Positions 21,425-30,830 of a stretch of DNA of 64,000 nt are shown here, piece by piece. This stretch comes from Sphingomonas sp. SORGH_AS_0879 (lineage in GTDB: Bacteria; Pseudomonadota; Alphaproteobacteria; Sphingomonadales; Sphingomonadaceae), in NCBI RefSeq assembly GCF_030819175.1, contig NZ_JAUTBJ010000002.1, forward strand, positions 196,001-260,000, written 5' to 3'. Positions within the stretch are counted from its first letter, which is position 1; every line of letters starts with the position of its first letter. Position numbers and translations under genes: made by a program. The notes beneath the pieces are model-generated. The model saw nothing but the letters and a program-made list of their open reading frames with translations, ran no database searches and was not told where the DNA came from.

Positions 21425-21440
21425 TGTTCCACGTGGAACA
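21425..21440. promoter_or_regulatory. parS centromere site 1
   Basis: TGTTCCACGTGGAACA, a perfect 16-base palindrome matching the ParB-binding consensus. It lies upstream of lysK, about 9 kb from the probable origin and 7 kb from parAB. Confidence 0.9.
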
Positions 21441-21448
21441 CCTACCCC

Positions 21449-21457
21449 TGTGGATAA
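21449..21457 (+). promoter_or_regulatory. DnaA box upstream of lysK
   Basis: TGTGGATAA, perfect, eight bases after parS site 1 and about 70 bases before the lysK start. It could link lysK or segregation to DnaA, which is inference. Confidence 0.45.
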
Positions 21458-21527
21458 CCCCGTGCACAACCCGTGCATAACGCAAAACCCATTGTGCATC
21501 CCCGTCCGTGTTGCCAGAGGCAAAAGC

Positions 21528-23102
21528 ATGACAGACGAACTTCGCTCCACCGCTCTCGACTCCAAGGCCTGGCCCTATGAGGAGGCTCGCAAGCTCCTCA
21601 AACGCTATCCCGACGGCAAGCCGGGTGGTGAGCCGATCCTGTTCGAAACCGGCTATGGTCCCTCCGGCCTGCCGCATATCGGCACGTTCAACGAAGTGCT
21701 GCGCACCACGATGGTCCGCAACGCCTTTCATGCGCTGTCGGATCAGAAGACGCGGCTGATCGCCTTTTCGGATGATATGGACGGGCTGCGCAAGGTGCCC
21801 GACAATGTGCCCAACCAGGCCATGCTGCGCGAGCATCTCGGCAAGCCGCTGACCCAGGTGCCCGATCCGTTCGAGAAGTTCGACAGCTTCGCCGCGCACA
21901 ACAACGCGCTGCTGCGCCAGTTTCTCGACCGCTTCGGCTTCGAGTATGAATTCGCCTCCTCGACCGAATATTATAGCTCGGGACGGTTCGATGATGCGCT
22001 CCGGTTGGTACTGAAGCAGTATCAGGGCATTCAGGACGTGATGCTGCCCACGCTGCGGGCAGAGCGTCGAGCCACCTATTCGCCCGTCCTGCCGATCAGC
22101 CCCAGATCGGGTATCGTGCTTCAGGTGCCGGTCGAGGTGATCGACGCCGAAGCCGGACTGATCGCATTCGAGGATGAGGGCGAGCGGATCGTCCAGTCGG
22201 CGCTGGGCGGGCTGTCCAAGCTGCAATGGAAGGTCGACTGGGCGATGCGCTGGGTCGCGCTGGGCGTGGATTATGAGATGGCGGGCAAGGACCTGATCGA
22301 CTCGGTCACGCAATCCTCCAAGATCGCGCGTGTCCTGGGCGGCCGTCCGCCCGAGGGCTTCAACTATGAGATGTTCCTCGACGAGCATGGCGAGAAGATC
22401 TCCAAGTCCAAGGGCAACGGCCTCAGCCTCGACCAGTGGCTGACCTATGGGCCGGAGGAGAGCCTGGCGTTCTTCGCCTATCGCGAGCCGAAAAAGGCCA
22501 AGCAACTCCACATGGGCGTCATCCCGCGCGCGGTGGATGAATATTGGCAGTTCCGCACCAGCTACCCCAGCCAGTCGCTCAAAGAGCAACTGGGCAACCC
22601 GGTGCACCATATCCATGATGGCAAGCTGCCCGATGGGGAATTGCCGGTGACGTTCGGCTTGCTGCTCAACCTGGTCGGTGTGATGGGCGAGGCGACCAAG
22701 GCGCAGGTCTGGGGCTATCTCGCCAATTATGTGCCGGAAGCATCGGCGGAGAAATATCCCGAACTCGACCGGCTGATCGACCATGCGCTGGCCTATGCCC
22801 GCGATTTCGTCGCGCCGACGCTCCACCGCCGCGCGCCGGAGCCGCATGAGGCCGATGCGTTGCGTCAGTTGGATGCGCAGCTGGCCGCGCTACCGGCGGG
22901 GGCGAGCGCGGAGGATATCCAGAATATCGTCTATGAAATCGGCAAGACCGACGCCTTCGCGTCGCTGCGTGACTGGTTCAAGGCGCTGTACGAGACGCTG
23001 CTAGGCTCGGCGCAGGGGCCCCGGATGGGCAGCTTCATCGCGCTCTATGGTGTGGATAACAGTCGCAAGCTAATCGCCGAGGCGCTGGCCAAGGCGGCGT
23101 AA
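21528..23102 (+). CDS. lysK: lysine--tRNA ligase, class I
   Basis: Charges tRNA-Lys. This is the class I (archaeal and alphaproteobacterial) enzyme, unrelated to class II LysS; 524 residues. The HIGH-type motif is GPSGLPHIGTFNE (about 45-57), and the KMSKS-type motif is GEKISKSKGNG (about residue 290). The start MTDELRSTALDSKAWPYEEA is the usual one for alphaproteobacterial LysK, and the upstream extension of the frame is repeat sequence. A perfect DnaA-box sequence lies near the 3' end (23051-23059). A bidirectional terminator follows. Confidence 0.95.
   Translation: MTDELRSTALDSKAWPYEEARKLLKRYPDGKPGGEPILFETGYGPSGLPHIGTFNEVLRTTMVRNAFHALSDQKTRLIAFSDDMDGLRKVPDNVPNQAMLREHLGKPLTQVPDPFEKFDSFAAHNNALLRQFLDRFGFEYEFASSTEYYSSGRFDDALRLVLKQYQGIQDVMLPTLRAERRATYSPVLPISPRSGIVLQVPVEVIDAEAGLIAFEDEGERIVQSALGGLSKLQWKVDWAMRWVALGVDYEMAGKDLIDSVTQSSKIARVLGGRPPEGFNYEMFLDEHGEKISKSKGNGLSLDQWLTYGPEESLAFFAYREPKKAKQLHMGVIPRAVDEYWQFRTSYPSQSLKEQLGNPVHHIHDGKLPDGELPVTFGLLLNLVGVMGEATKAQVWGYLANYVPEASAEKYPELDRLIDHALAYARDFVAPTLHRRAPEPHEADALRQLDAQLAALPAGASAEDIQNIVYEIGKTDAFASLRDWFKALYETLLGSAQGPRMGSFIALYGVDNSRKLIAEALAKAA
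23051..23059 (+). promoter_or_regulatory. DnaA box at the 3' end of lysK
   Basis: TGTGGATAA, perfect match inside the coding region. It is the fifth perfect copy in the 9.8-23.1 kb interval. Function unproven. Confidence 0.35.
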
Positions 23103-23105
23103 AAG

Positions 23106-23136
23106 GGAAGGGGGGAGCGGTGGCTCCCCCCTTTTT
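23106..23136. terminator. bidirectional Rho-independent terminator
   Basis: GGGGGGAGC (23110-23118), loop GGTG, GCTCCCCCC (23123-23131), flanked by an A-rich and a T-rich side (CTTTTT). It serves the convergent lysK and dienelactone hydrolase-like genes. Confidence 0.8.
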
Positions 23137-23140
23137 CATA

Positions 23141-23842
23141 TCAGCGGAGATGCTCCGCGAAGAACGCCATGGTGCGTTCGTCCGCCAGCTTCGCGGACGT
23201 CTCCGACCGCCGCTGGCCGAACTCCGCTGCAAAGCCGTGATCCTCGCCGGGGTAATCGTACAGCGTGACCTTGGGGTGGTCGTCCAGTCCCTCGTGCATA
23301 CGCTGCTGCGCATCCTTGTCGACGAAATGATCCTCCTCCGGGATGTGGAGCAGGACCGGCTTGGCGATGGCGTGCTTCTCGCCCAGCAGCCCGTCGATGC
23401 CGACGCCATAATAGCCGACACTGGCATCCACATCGGTCCGCGCCGCGGCCATGAAGGCGAGCCGTCCGCCCAGGCAATAGCCGACCACGCCGACCTTGGT
23501 ATCCGCACCATGCTCGGCACGGATCGCATGGATCGTCGCCTCGATATCGCCAATCCCGCCGTCCTGGTCGAATTGGCCTATCAGGTCGAGCGCCTGTTGC
23601 ATCTCGGTTGGCACGTCCGGGTCCAGTTCGATGCCGGGGGCAATCTTGTGGAAAAGATCGGGAGCGATGGCCAGATAGCCCGCCTCGGCCAGCGTGTCAC
23701 ACTTGCGGCGGATGCCCGCATTCACGCCGAAGATTTCCTGGATGACGATGATCGCGGCGGCGGGTGTCCCCTTCGGCTCGGCATAATAGGCGTTGAACGA
23801 GGCCTCGCCGCCCATAGCGGCGATGATCTTGGTTCCGGTCAT
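23141..23842 (-). CDS. dienelactone hydrolase family protein
   Basis: Alpha/beta hydrolase of 233 residues. The nucleophile motif is VVGYCLGGRLAF with Cys (about 125), as in dienelactone hydrolase; the acid is in HIPEEDHFVD and the histidine in YPGEDHGFAAEF. IVIQEIFGVNAGIRRKCDTLAEAGYLAIAPDLF is standard for the family. The ATG at 23842 follows CAGGAGACC. The family cuts dienelactones or other small esters; no aromatic-degradation genes are adjacent, so the substrate is unknown. Confidence 0.88.
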   Translation of the reverse strand: MTGTKIIAAMGGEASFNAYYAEPKGTPAAAIIVIQEIFGVNAGIRRKCDTLAEAGYLAIAPDLFHKIAPGIELDPDVPTEMQQALDLIGQFDQDGGIGDIEATIHAIRAEHGADTKVGVVGYCLGGRLAFMAAARTDVDASVGYYGVGIDGLLGEKHAIAKPVLLHIPEEDHFVDKDAQQRMHEGLDDHPKVTLYDYPGEDHGFAAEFGQRRSETSAKLADERTMAFFAEHLR

Positions 23843-23911
23843 GCTGGTCTCCTGTGGTCGTCGCGACGATAACGCCTTATGCCTCGGTTGGTCGCGTGAG
23901 GAGAATGGCCG

Positions 23912-24136
23912 ATGAAAGTGAATGTGGAAATCGACTGCACGCCCGAAGAGGCGCGCCGCGCCATGGGCCTGCCCGACCTGACGCCGATCCATGAACGCTA
24001 TGTCCAGATGATGCTCGATACGATGCAGTCGGGGGTGAAGCCCGAAATGGTCGAGGCGATGATGCGGAGTTGGGCCCCGATGGGCGAGGCGGGCATGGCG
24101 ATGTGGCGCCGGATGTTCGAGGGGCAGAAGGGCTGA
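23912..24136 (+). CDS. small conserved protein, DUF6489-like
   Basis: Protein of 74 residues, MKVNVEIDCTPEEARRAMGL then LTPIHERYVQMMLDTM and a Met-rich C-terminal helix (WAPMGEAGMAMWRRMFEG). It resembles small proteins annotated DUF6489 that precede mnmE in sphingomonads. The function is unknown. It ends 8 bases before mnmE and is probably co-transcribed with it. Confidence 0.72.
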   Translation: MKVNVEIDCTPEEARRAMGLPDLTPIHERYVQMMLDTMQSGVKPEMVEAMMRSWAPMGEAGMAMWRRMFEGQKG

Positions 24137-24144
24137 TCCCTCCC

Positions 24145-25431
24145 ATGACGGACACGATCTTCGCCGTATCGAGCGGACAGCCGCCCGCCGCCATCGCGGT
24201 GATCCGGGTCAGCGGCCCGGCGGCGTTCGCGGCGGCCGGGCGGCTGGCGGGACGATTGCCCGAACCGCGTCGTGCGGGGCTGCGGTCGCTCCGCGACGGG
24301 AAGGGGGACTTGCTCGACTCGGCGCTGGTCCTGCTATTCCCGGGTCCCGCCACCGCGACTGGCGAGGATCTGGTCGAATTCCATTGTCATGGAGGCCGTG
24401 CCGTGGTGGCGGCGGTCGAGGCGGCGCTGGCGGTTCAGCCGGGTCTTCGCCGCGCCGAGCCGGGAGAATTCACCCGGCGCGCGCTGCTCAACGGTCGCAT
24501 CGATCTGGCCGGGGCGGAGGGGCTGGCGGATCTGCTCGAAGCCCAGACCGAGCGACAGCGCCGCGCCGCGATCGGGGCGGTCGAGGGGCGGGTAAGCCAG
24601 GCGGTGCGTGGCTGGATGGACCGGATTGCGACATTGTCCGCGATGGTCGAGGCGATGCTCGATTTCGCCGAAGAGGATGACGTGCCGCTCGATGGGGCGG
24701 CGGTCGCACGGATCATGGGGGAGATGCATGCGCTCGCTTCCACGATGCTGGAGGTGGTCGAGCGGCCGCCGGTCGACCGGCTTCATGACGGTATCCGCGT
24801 GGTGCTGGCCGGGCCGCCCAATAGCGGTAAGTCGACCCTGCTCAACCTGCTGGTCGAACGCGAGGCGGCGATCGTCTCGCCGATCGCGGGCACGACCCGC
24901 GACCGGATCGAAGCCAGCGTGTTGCGCGGCGGGGTGGCTTATGTGCTGACCGATACCGCCGGGCTGGCCGAGGACACCGATGATGTGATCGAGGCGATCG
25001 GCGTCACCCGCGCGCAAGAGGCGATTGCGCAGGCCGATATCCTGTTGTGGATGGCGGATACGCCGCCTCCGCGCGGGGATGCGATCTGGCTGCACAGCCG
25101 CGCCGATCTGCCCGAACGAGCGGTTCTGCCCGAGGGTCGGCGGCTGGCGGTGCGGCGGGACGATCAGGATTCGATCGCGGCGGTGTGGGACGCCATTGCC
25201 CAGGAGGCCGGAACGCTCCTGCCGCGCGAAGACGCGATCGGGTTCAAGCGGCACCAGCAGGCGCAATGCACGCTCGCGGCGCAGGCGCTGATGGCGGCGT
25301 CGGGCGAGGATATTCTTTTGATCGCCGAGGAGCTTCGCATCGCGCGGCAGGCTCTGGCCGAGCTTCTGGGGGTGAACGCAACGGAGACGATGCTCGACGC
25401 GCTGTTCGGACGATTCTGTCTCGGCAAATGA
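24145..25431 (+). CDS. mnmE: tRNA modification GTPase MnmE (TrmE)
   Basis: With MnmG it forms the 5-carboxymethylaminomethyl or related modification on wobble uridine of tRNAs; 428 residues. It has an N-terminal folate-binding domain (TIFAVSSGQPPAAIAVIRVSGP, then VEFHCHGG) and a G domain inserted in the helical domain. The P-loop is GPPNSGKSTLLN (about 223-234), followed by AGTTRD and DTAGLAED, and the catalytic C-terminus is FCLGK. It is followed by parS site 2 and then mnmG. Confidence 0.95.
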   Translation: MTDTIFAVSSGQPPAAIAVIRVSGPAAFAAAGRLAGRLPEPRRAGLRSLRDGKGDLLDSALVLLFPGPATATGEDLVEFHCHGGRAVVAAVEAALAVQPGLRRAEPGEFTRRALLNGRIDLAGAEGLADLLEAQTERQRRAAIGAVEGRVSQAVRGWMDRIATLSAMVEAMLDFAEEDDVPLDGAAVARIMGEMHALASTMLEVVERPPVDRLHDGIRVVLAGPPNSGKSTLLNLLVEREAAIVSPIAGTTRDRIEASVLRGGVAYVLTDTAGLAEDTDDVIEAIGVTRAQEAIAQADILLWMADTPPPRGDAIWLHSRADLPERAVLPEGRRLAVRRDDQDSIAAVWDAIAQEAGTLLPREDAIGFKRHQQAQCTLAAQALMAASGEDILLIAEELRIARQALAELLGVNATETMLDALFGRFCLGK

Positions 25432-25447
25432 TGTTCCACGTGGAACG
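25432..25447. promoter_or_regulatory. parS centromere site 2
   Basis: TGTTCCACGTGGAACG, one mismatch from the perfect palindrome, immediately after the mnmE stop in the mnmE-mnmG gap. Confidence 0.85.
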
Positions 25448-25497
25448 TTGCTCGGGATCGCTTTGACGCTGCGGCCTGCTTCGGATAGGGCAAGGGC

Positions 25498-27333
25498 ATG
25501 TTTGATGTCGTAGTGATCGGTGGCGGTCACGCGGGAACCGAGGCCGCCGCGGCGGCCGCGCGCCGGGGCGCGCGAACGGCCCTTTTGTCCTTCGATCGTC
25601 ATGGTCTGGGCGCCATGTCCTGCAATCCGGCGATCGGCGGGTTGGGGAAGGGCCATATCGTGCGTGAGGTCGACGCCTTTGACGGGCTGATCGGGCGAGC
25701 GGCGGACCAGGGCGCGATCCATTACCGGATGCTCAATCAGAGCAAGGGTACGGCGGTCCAGGGCCCCCGTATCCAAGCCGACCGGCGGCGCTATGCCGGG
25801 GCGATCCAGGCGATGCTTGCCGCACAACCGAAGCTCACCATCGTAGAGGGTGAGGCCGAGGCGCTGATCCTCGACGGCGACCGGGTGGCCGGTGTGCAAT
25901 TGGGGGACGGCACCATGCTGTCGGCCCGCGCGGTGGTGCTGGCGACCGGCACCTTCCTGGGCGGCCGTCTGTTCCGGGGCGAGGAACGGCATTGGGGCGG
26001 CCGGATCGGCGAGCGTGCGGCGACGCGCATGGCCGATCAGCTACGTGCACTGGGCCTGCCGATGGCACGGATGAAGACCGGTACGCCACCGCGTCTCGAC
26101 GGCAGGACCATCGACTGGGCGCGGCTGGACGAGCAGCCCTCCGACCCGGATCCCTGGACCATGTCGCCGATGACGGCGGGGCGGCCCTTGCCGCAAATCG
26201 CCTGCGCGATCACCCGGACGACCGAGCACACCCATGCGATCATCGCGGCGGCCTTCCATCGTTCGCCGCTGTTCACCGGCGCGATCGAGGCCAATGGGCC
26301 GCGCTATTGCCCGTCGATCGAAGACAAGATCAAACGCTTCGCCGACCGTGACAGCCATCAGATCTTCCTGGAACCGGAGGGGTTGGACGATCCCTTGGTC
26401 TATCCCAACGGCCTGTCGACCTCGCTGCCGACCGATGTGCAGGAAGCGATGATCGCCTCCATGCCGGGGCTGGAGCGGGCGGTGATCACGCTGCCCGGCT
26501 ATGCAGTGGAATATGACCATATCGACCCGCGTGCGCTCGATGCCCGGCTGGCGCTGGGCGCGATCGAGGGGGTGTTCTGCGCGGGGCAGATCAACGGCAC
26601 TACCGGTTATGAGGAAGCCGCGGGGCAGGGGCTGATCGCCGGGCTCAACGCGGCGGCCCATGCCTGTGACCTTGATCCGGTGATCCTTGATCGTGCATCC
26701 AGCTATCTGGGCGTGATGATCGACGATTTGGTGTTGCAGGGCGTGACCGAGCCCTATCGGATGCTGACCGCGCGTGCCGAATATCGGCTTTCACTACGCG
26801 CCGACAATGCCGAAACGCGGCTGGGGGATATCGCGGAGGCGGTGGACTGTTTGTCGCCCGAACGGCTGGCGCATCGGCGGCGGCGGCAGGAGCAGCAGAC
26901 GATGCTACGCGAACGGCTGGCGGTGGTCCGTACCGCCTCCGATCTGGCGCGGAGCGGGGCGACGATCGCACAGGATGGCGCGCGCCGGACTGCTTATGAA
27001 TGGCTGCGCTTCGGTGGCGTCACGCTGGCGCATGTCGCACCCGAGGCGGCGGAGGGATGCGATCCCGCCGTGATCGCCGAGACGCTGGAGGATGCGCGCT
27101 ACGCCCCCTATGTTGAGCGACAGGCGGAGGAGGTCGCGCGGCTTCGCGCCGATGAGCGAATCCCGCTCCCTGCCACGTTAGACTATGCCGCGATCCCCGG
27201 TCTGTCGCAGGAGATGATCGACCGGTTGAGCCTGGCGCGTCCCGCGACCCTGGCGGCCGCATCGCGCATACGCGGCATCACCCCCGCCGCATTGTCGGCG
27301 GTGCTTCTCCACGCACGAAAGATGGCGGCATGA
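25498..27333 (+). CDS. mnmG: tRNA uridine-5-carboxymethylaminomethyl modification enzyme MnmG (GidA)
   Basis: FAD- and NADH-dependent partner of MnmE, 611 residues. The FAD-binding start is [21 protein letters not shown], with [19 protein letters not shown] and [15 protein letters not shown] as family signatures. [22 protein letters not shown] and the C-terminal helical domain ending [11 protein letters not shown] complete it. The stop overlaps rsmG by four bases. Confidence 0.96.
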   Translation: MFDVVVIGGGHAGTEAAAAAARRGARTALLSFDRHGLGAMSCNPAIGGLGKGHIVREVDAFDGLIGRAADQGAIHYRMLNQSKGTAVQGPRIQADRRRYAGAIQAMLAAQPKLTIVEGEAEALILDGDRVAGVQLGDGTMLSARAVVLATGTFLGGRLFRGEERHWGGRIGERAATRMADQLRALGLPMARMKTGTPPRLDGRTIDWARLDEQPSDPDPWTMSPMTAGRPLPQIACAITRTTEHTHAIIAAAFHRSPLFTGAIEANGPRYCPSIEDKIKRFADRDSHQIFLEPEGLDDPLVYPNGLSTSLPTDVQEAMIASMPGLERAVITLPGYAVEYDHIDPRALDARLALGAIEGVFCAGQINGTTGYEEAAGQGLIAGLNAAAHACDLDPVILDRASSYLGVMIDDLVLQGVTEPYRMLTARAEYRLSLRADNAETRLGDIAEAVDCLSPERLAHRRRRQEQQTMLRERLAVVRTASDLARSGATIAQDGARRTAYEWLRFGGVTLAHVAPEAAEGCDPAVIAETLEDARYAPYVERQAEEVARLRADERIPLPATLDYAAIPGLSQEMIDRLSLARPATLAAASRIRGITPAALSAVLLHARKMAA

Positions 27334-27944
27334 CCGAAGACCAGGCCCGCGACTGGGTCGCCCAGCGTTTCGGGGAAGAAGCAGCCGAGCGGATCGATCA
27401 TTTCCTCAGCCTGGTGATCGTCGAGAACGACCAGCAGAATCTTATCGCACCATCGACCATCCCGACCATCTGGGCGCGACATGCGCTGGACTCGGTGCAG
27501 TTGATCCCGCTCGCCGATCGCGCGGATGGGCAGTGGGTGGATATCGGGACCGGGGGAGGCTTTCCCGGCATGGTCGTGGCGCTCGCCTGGCCCGGCCGAA
27601 TGGCGCTGGTCGAACCGCGCAAGCGGCGGGCGGACTTCCTTCGGGACTGCGCCGACAAGCTGGGGATCGCCGACCGGGTGGCCGTCCACGCCTCCAAGAT
27701 CGAAGCCGTCGATGTGAAGGCGGATATTATTTCTGCTCGTGCCGTGGCGACAGTCGAAAATCTTTTGCGCGCGGCGGCACACTGCGGCAAACAGGAAACG
27801 CGGTGGCTGCTCCCGCGCGGCCGCCTGGACGAGCGCGAGATGAAGACCCTCAAGCGGCAATGGCGCTTCGTGTTTCACGTGGAACATAGCATCACCTCGG
27901 CGGACTCGTCGATCGTGATCCTCGACCGAGTAGGGGCCCGATGA
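27330..27944 (+). CDS. rsmG: 16S rRNA (guanine527-N7)-methyltransferase RsmG (GidB)
   Basis: SAM-dependent methyltransferase for G527 of 16S rRNA, 204 residues. Loss in other bacteria gives low-level streptomycin resistance. The SAM motif is [19 protein letters not shown], followed by [19 protein letters not shown] and [13 protein letters not shown]. It overlaps mnmG upstream and parA downstream. parS site 3 lies in its last codons and is translated as part of the protein (FHVEH). Confidence 0.94.
   Translation: MTEDQARDWVAQRFGEEAAERIDHFLSLVIVENDQQNLIAPSTIPTIWARHALDSVQLIPLADRADGQWVDIGTGGGFPGMVVALAWPGRMALVEPRKRRADFLRDCADKLGIADRVAVHASKIEAVDVKADIISARAVATVENLLRAAAHCGKQETRWLLPRGRLDEREMKTLKRQWRFVFHVEHSITSADSSIVILDRVGAR
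27871..27886. promoter_or_regulatory. parS centromere site 3, inside rsmG
   Basis: TGTTTCACGTGGAACA, a match to the ParB consensus, about 55 bases before the parA start and about 15.3 kb from the probable origin. Confidence 0.92.
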
Positions 27945-28732
27945 TCTGCGTTGCCATCGCGAACCAGAAGGGTGGGGTGGGCAAGACCACCAGCGCCATC
28001 AACCTCGCCACTGCCCTGGCGGCGACGGGGCTGCACGTCCTGCTGATCGATCTCGATCCACAGGGCAATGCCTCGACGGGTCTGGGAATTCCCAACAGCC
28101 AGCGGCTCTTCTCCAGCTACCACGTCCTGCTGGGCGAGGCGCGGATCGACGATGCGGTGGTCCATACGCAGGTGCCCCGGCTGGACATCGTACCCGCTAC
28201 GGTGGACCTGTCGGGGGCGGAGCTGGAGCTGGTCGATTTTGAGAATCGGACGCACCGGTTGGATCAGGCGATGCGGCGGACGCAGGGCAATTGGGACATC
28301 GTCCTGATCGATTGCCCGCCCTCGTTGGGCCTGTTGACGATCAATGCGATGGTGGCGTCCGATTCGCTGTTCGTGCCGCTGCAATGCGAATTCTTCGCGC
28401 TGGAGGGGCTTTCGCAGCTTCTGACCACGGTCGAGCGGATTCGCGCACGGTTCAATCCGGGCCTCGCGATCCTGGGCGTGGCGCTGACGATGTATGACCG
28501 GCGCAACCGGCTGACCGACCAGGTGTCGGCGGACGTGCGCGCCGTTTTGGGAGGGGTCGTGTTCGATACGGTGATACCGCGCAATGTCCGGCTGTCGGAG
28601 GCGCCCAGCCATGGGCTGCCGGCGCTGATCTATGACCATCGCTGCGTCGGCAGTCTGGCCTATATCGCGCTGGCGCGGGAATTGATCGCCCGCCTGCCGC
28701 TCGGCACCCAGCCGGGAGCGGCGGCGGCATGA
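27941..28732 (+). CDS. parA: chromosome partitioning ATPase ParA
   Basis: Walker-type ATPase that drives segregation of the ParB-parS complex, 263 residues. The deviant Walker A is QKGGVGKTTSAINLA (about 10-24), with LLIDLDPQGNASTGLG and VLIDCPPSLGLLT as further motifs. It overlaps rsmG and parB by four bases each. ParA in Caulobacter is essential for origin segregation; the same role is inferred. Confidence 0.96.
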   Translation: MICVAIANQKGGVGKTTSAINLATALAATGLHVLLIDLDPQGNASTGLGIPNSQRLFSSYHVLLGEARIDDAVVHTQVPRLDIVPATVDLSGAELELVDFENRTHRLDQAMRRTQGNWDIVLIDCPPSLGLLTINAMVASDSLFVPLQCEFFALEGLSQLLTTVERIRARFNPGLAILGVALTMYDRRNRLTDQVSADVRAVLGGVVFDTVIPRNVRLSEAPSHGLPALIYDHRCVGSLAYIALARELIARLPLGTQPGAAAA

Positions 28733-29649
28733 GCGGGGAGACGACCGCCAAGCGCCCACGTCCCGGTCTCGGGCGCGGTCTGGGCGCGCTGCTGGGCGAT
28801 ATCGCGCGGGAGGCGTCGATCCGGCCCGGTGACCAGCCGACGCCGGGCGGCGTGCGGATGTTGCCGGTCGGATCGCTGCAACCGCATCCGGACCAGCCGC
28901 GCCGTCATTTCGAGGAAGCGGCGCTCGACGAACTCGCTGCGTCGATCGCGGCGCGCGGGCTGATCCAGCCGATCGTCGTTCGCCCGCACGGCAAGGATTA
29001 TCAGATCGTCGCGGGCGAGCGTCGCTGGCGCGCGGCGCAGCGCGCGCGGCTGCACGAGGTGCCGGTCGTCGTCCGTGATTTCGACGACGCCCAGACGCTC
29101 GAAGTCGCGCTGATCGAGAATATCCAGCGCCAAGACCTGAACGCCATCGAAGAGGCGCAGGCCTATCAGCGGCTGGCGGGCGAGTTCGGCCATACCCAGG
29201 AGGCGCTGGCCAAGATCGTCCACAAGTCGCGCAGCCATGTCGCCAATCTGCTCCGCCTGCTCGAATTGCCCGACACGGTGCAGAGCCAGGTCGTCAGCGG
29301 CGCACTGTCGATGGGGCATGCCCGCGCGCTGCTGGGCGCGGACGAGGTCGAATCGTTGGCCGATCAGGTGATCGCGCGGGGCCTCAGCGTCCGAGAGACC
29401 GAAAAGCTGACCCGTGAGGCCAAGGGCGGCGGTCGAAAGGGTACAACGGGCGAGCGGGGGGCGAGCAAGCCTTCGGGCCAGGATGCCGCCGATGCCGATA
29501 TCGCGGCGCTGGAGGGGCAATTGGCCGATCTTCTCGGCCTGTCGGTGCGGATCGCGCATGGCGAGAAGGGGGGGACGATCACCCTCAGCTACTCGACGCT
29601 CGATCAGCTTGACATGGTGTGCCAACGGCTGACCGGTGAGGGGATTTGA
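28729..29649 (+). CDS. parB: chromosome partitioning protein ParB
   Basis: CTP-dependent DNA clamp that binds parS and spreads, 306 residues. Motifs in order are RPGLGRGLGALLG, QPHPDQPRRHFEEAALDELA, the CTP-binding GERRWRAAQRA, ENIQRQDLNAIEEAQAY, and the helix-turn-helix KSRSHVANLLRLLELP, then LSMGHARALLG. The C-terminal dimerisation domain follows a variable linker. It is the last gene before the long inverted repeat at 29.7 kb, with three parS sites upstream within about 8 kb. Confidence 0.96.
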   Translation: MSGETTAKRPRPGLGRGLGALLGDIAREASIRPGDQPTPGGVRMLPVGSLQPHPDQPRRHFEEAALDELAASIAARGLIQPIVVRPHGKDYQIVAGERRWRAAQRARLHEVPVVVRDFDDAQTLEVALIENIQRQDLNAIEEAQAYQRLAGEFGHTQEALAKIVHKSRSHVANLLRLLELPDTVQSQVVSGALSMGHARALLGADEVESLADQVIARGLSVRETEKLTREAKGGGRKGTTGERGASKPSGQDAADADIAALEGQLADLLGLSVRIAHGEKGGTITLSYSTLDQLDMVCQRLTGEGI

Positions 29650-29715
29650 AAGCGGGACGCCGGTCTGTTTCGCAGGCAGGCGCAGCTCGCTTTTGATTTC
29701 TGAGGGGAGGGGCGT

Positions 29716-29803
29716 GGGCTTCGACTTCGCTCAGCCTGCACGGGGTTTGGGGACAGGGGGCTTAAATCCCAAACCCCGTGCAGGCTGAGCGAAGTCGAAG
29801 CCC
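29716..29803. repeat. family A copy 3: 36-bp perfect inverted repeat
   Basis: The 36 bases 29716-29751 are the exact reverse complement of 29768-29803, with a 16-base loop. The outer part carries the family A arm (CTTCGACTTCGCTCAG). It lies between the convergent parB and holA genes and could act as a bidirectional terminator. Confidence 0.9.
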
Positions 29804-29810
29804 AAGGGAA

Positions 29811-30830
29811 TCACCCCCGCCGCGCAATCCCCTGCGCGATAATCGTCGCCTCGGACTCCGCCAGCACCGCCCCGGCATTGCCCGGTGCCATCACCGCGCG
29901 CTCCGCCGCCCGGATCCGCGTCAGCGCCCGCGCCAGCATCGCCGGGGTCCAGCGCCGCAGCGCCCGTGCCGTGCGAGCTTCGTCGCGGAAGAAGACTCGG
30001 TGACGCTTCATCACCGCCTCGACCGGCTCGCCCGCATCGAGATCGGCGCGCATCTCGGCCAGCGCCACCAGCCGCCGGGCGAGCGCCCGCAGCCAGGGGA
30101 TGGGCGAGGCGCCCCCTTCGTCCAGCAGCGCCAATTCACCGCCCAGATCGCCGACACGGCCCTCCACCACGGCCTCGACCGCGTCACTCATCTCCACCTC
30201 CCCCAGATCGGCGCCGATGGCATCCAGGGCGGCATGATCGACCTCGCGCGGGCGGTCAGGGGCCGAATCGAGATAAAGGGACAGCTTCTCCAACTCGCGG
30301 GTCAGGACCGAACGATCGGCGGCGGCGGCCTCGACCAGTCGCGTCGGGATACCCGCGGCCAGGCGCAGGCCCAATTCCCCGGCGATGGCGGTCGCCAGCC
30401 GCTCGGCATCGGCAGCAGTGGGGGCGTAGCAGCCGAACGCCATGGCACGCGGCGAATCGAGCGCCAGCTTGACGATCTTGGCGGTCGTCTTGACCGATGG
30501 CGCGATGGCGACGACCGGATTGCCCGCCGACTCGGCCTCCAACAGCGCGGTGAAGGCGGCCAGTCCTTCCTCGCCGACGCTGGCGATGCGGATATGGCGG
30601 GGGCCGCCGAACAGCGACATGGAGGCCGCTTCGTCGGTCAGGCGGGCGGGGTCGCTTTTCAGCGTCGCCGAATCCAGGTCGATCCGCTCGGCCTCCTGCC
30701 CCATCGCATTCGCCAGCAATCGCGCCAATTCGCTCGCCCCCGCCTCGTCGGGGCCATGGAGCAGATAGAGGCGGATATCGGCGGAGGGACGGCTCAGCGC
30801 CTGGCGAATCTGATTGGCGTTCGCCTTCAC
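29811..30830 (-). CDS. holA: DNA polymerase III delta subunit
   Basis: Clamp-loader subunit that opens the sliding clamp, 339 residues. It starts [20 protein letters not shown], then LLHGPDEAGASELARLLA in place of a P-loop, as expected for delta. The C-terminal part has RWTPAMLARALTRIRAAERAVM. The start overlaps the lptE stop by four bases. It is the last gene of DUF3576-leuS-lptE-holA, a common alphaproteobacterial arrangement next to parAB. Confidence 0.9.
   Translation of the reverse strand: MKANANQIRQALSRPSADIRLYLLHGPDEAGASELARLLANAMGQEAERIDLDSATLKSDPARLTDEAASMSLFGGPRHIRIASVGEEGLAAFTALLEAESAGNPVVAIAPSVKTTAKIVKLALDSPRAMAFGCYAPTAADAERLATAIAGELGLRLAAGIPTRLVEAAAADRSVLTRELEKLSLYLDSAPDRPREVDHAALDAIGADLGEVEMSDAVEAVVEGRVGDLGGELALLDEGGASPIPWLRALARRLVALAEMRADLDAGEPVEAVMKRHRVFFRDEARTARALRRWTPAMLARALTRIRAAERAVMAPGNAGAVLAESEATIIAQGIARRG

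Noticed and set aside
21084..21527. N-terminal extension of LysK into the upstream repeats
   Set aside because: The extension covers repeat family C, parS and a DnaA box; the conserved start MTDELRSTALDSK is at 21528.
21218..21565. Longer DinG-like protein starting at 21565
   Set aside because: The extra 116 residues are translated repeat, parS and lysK sequence; a start near 21217 is more credible.
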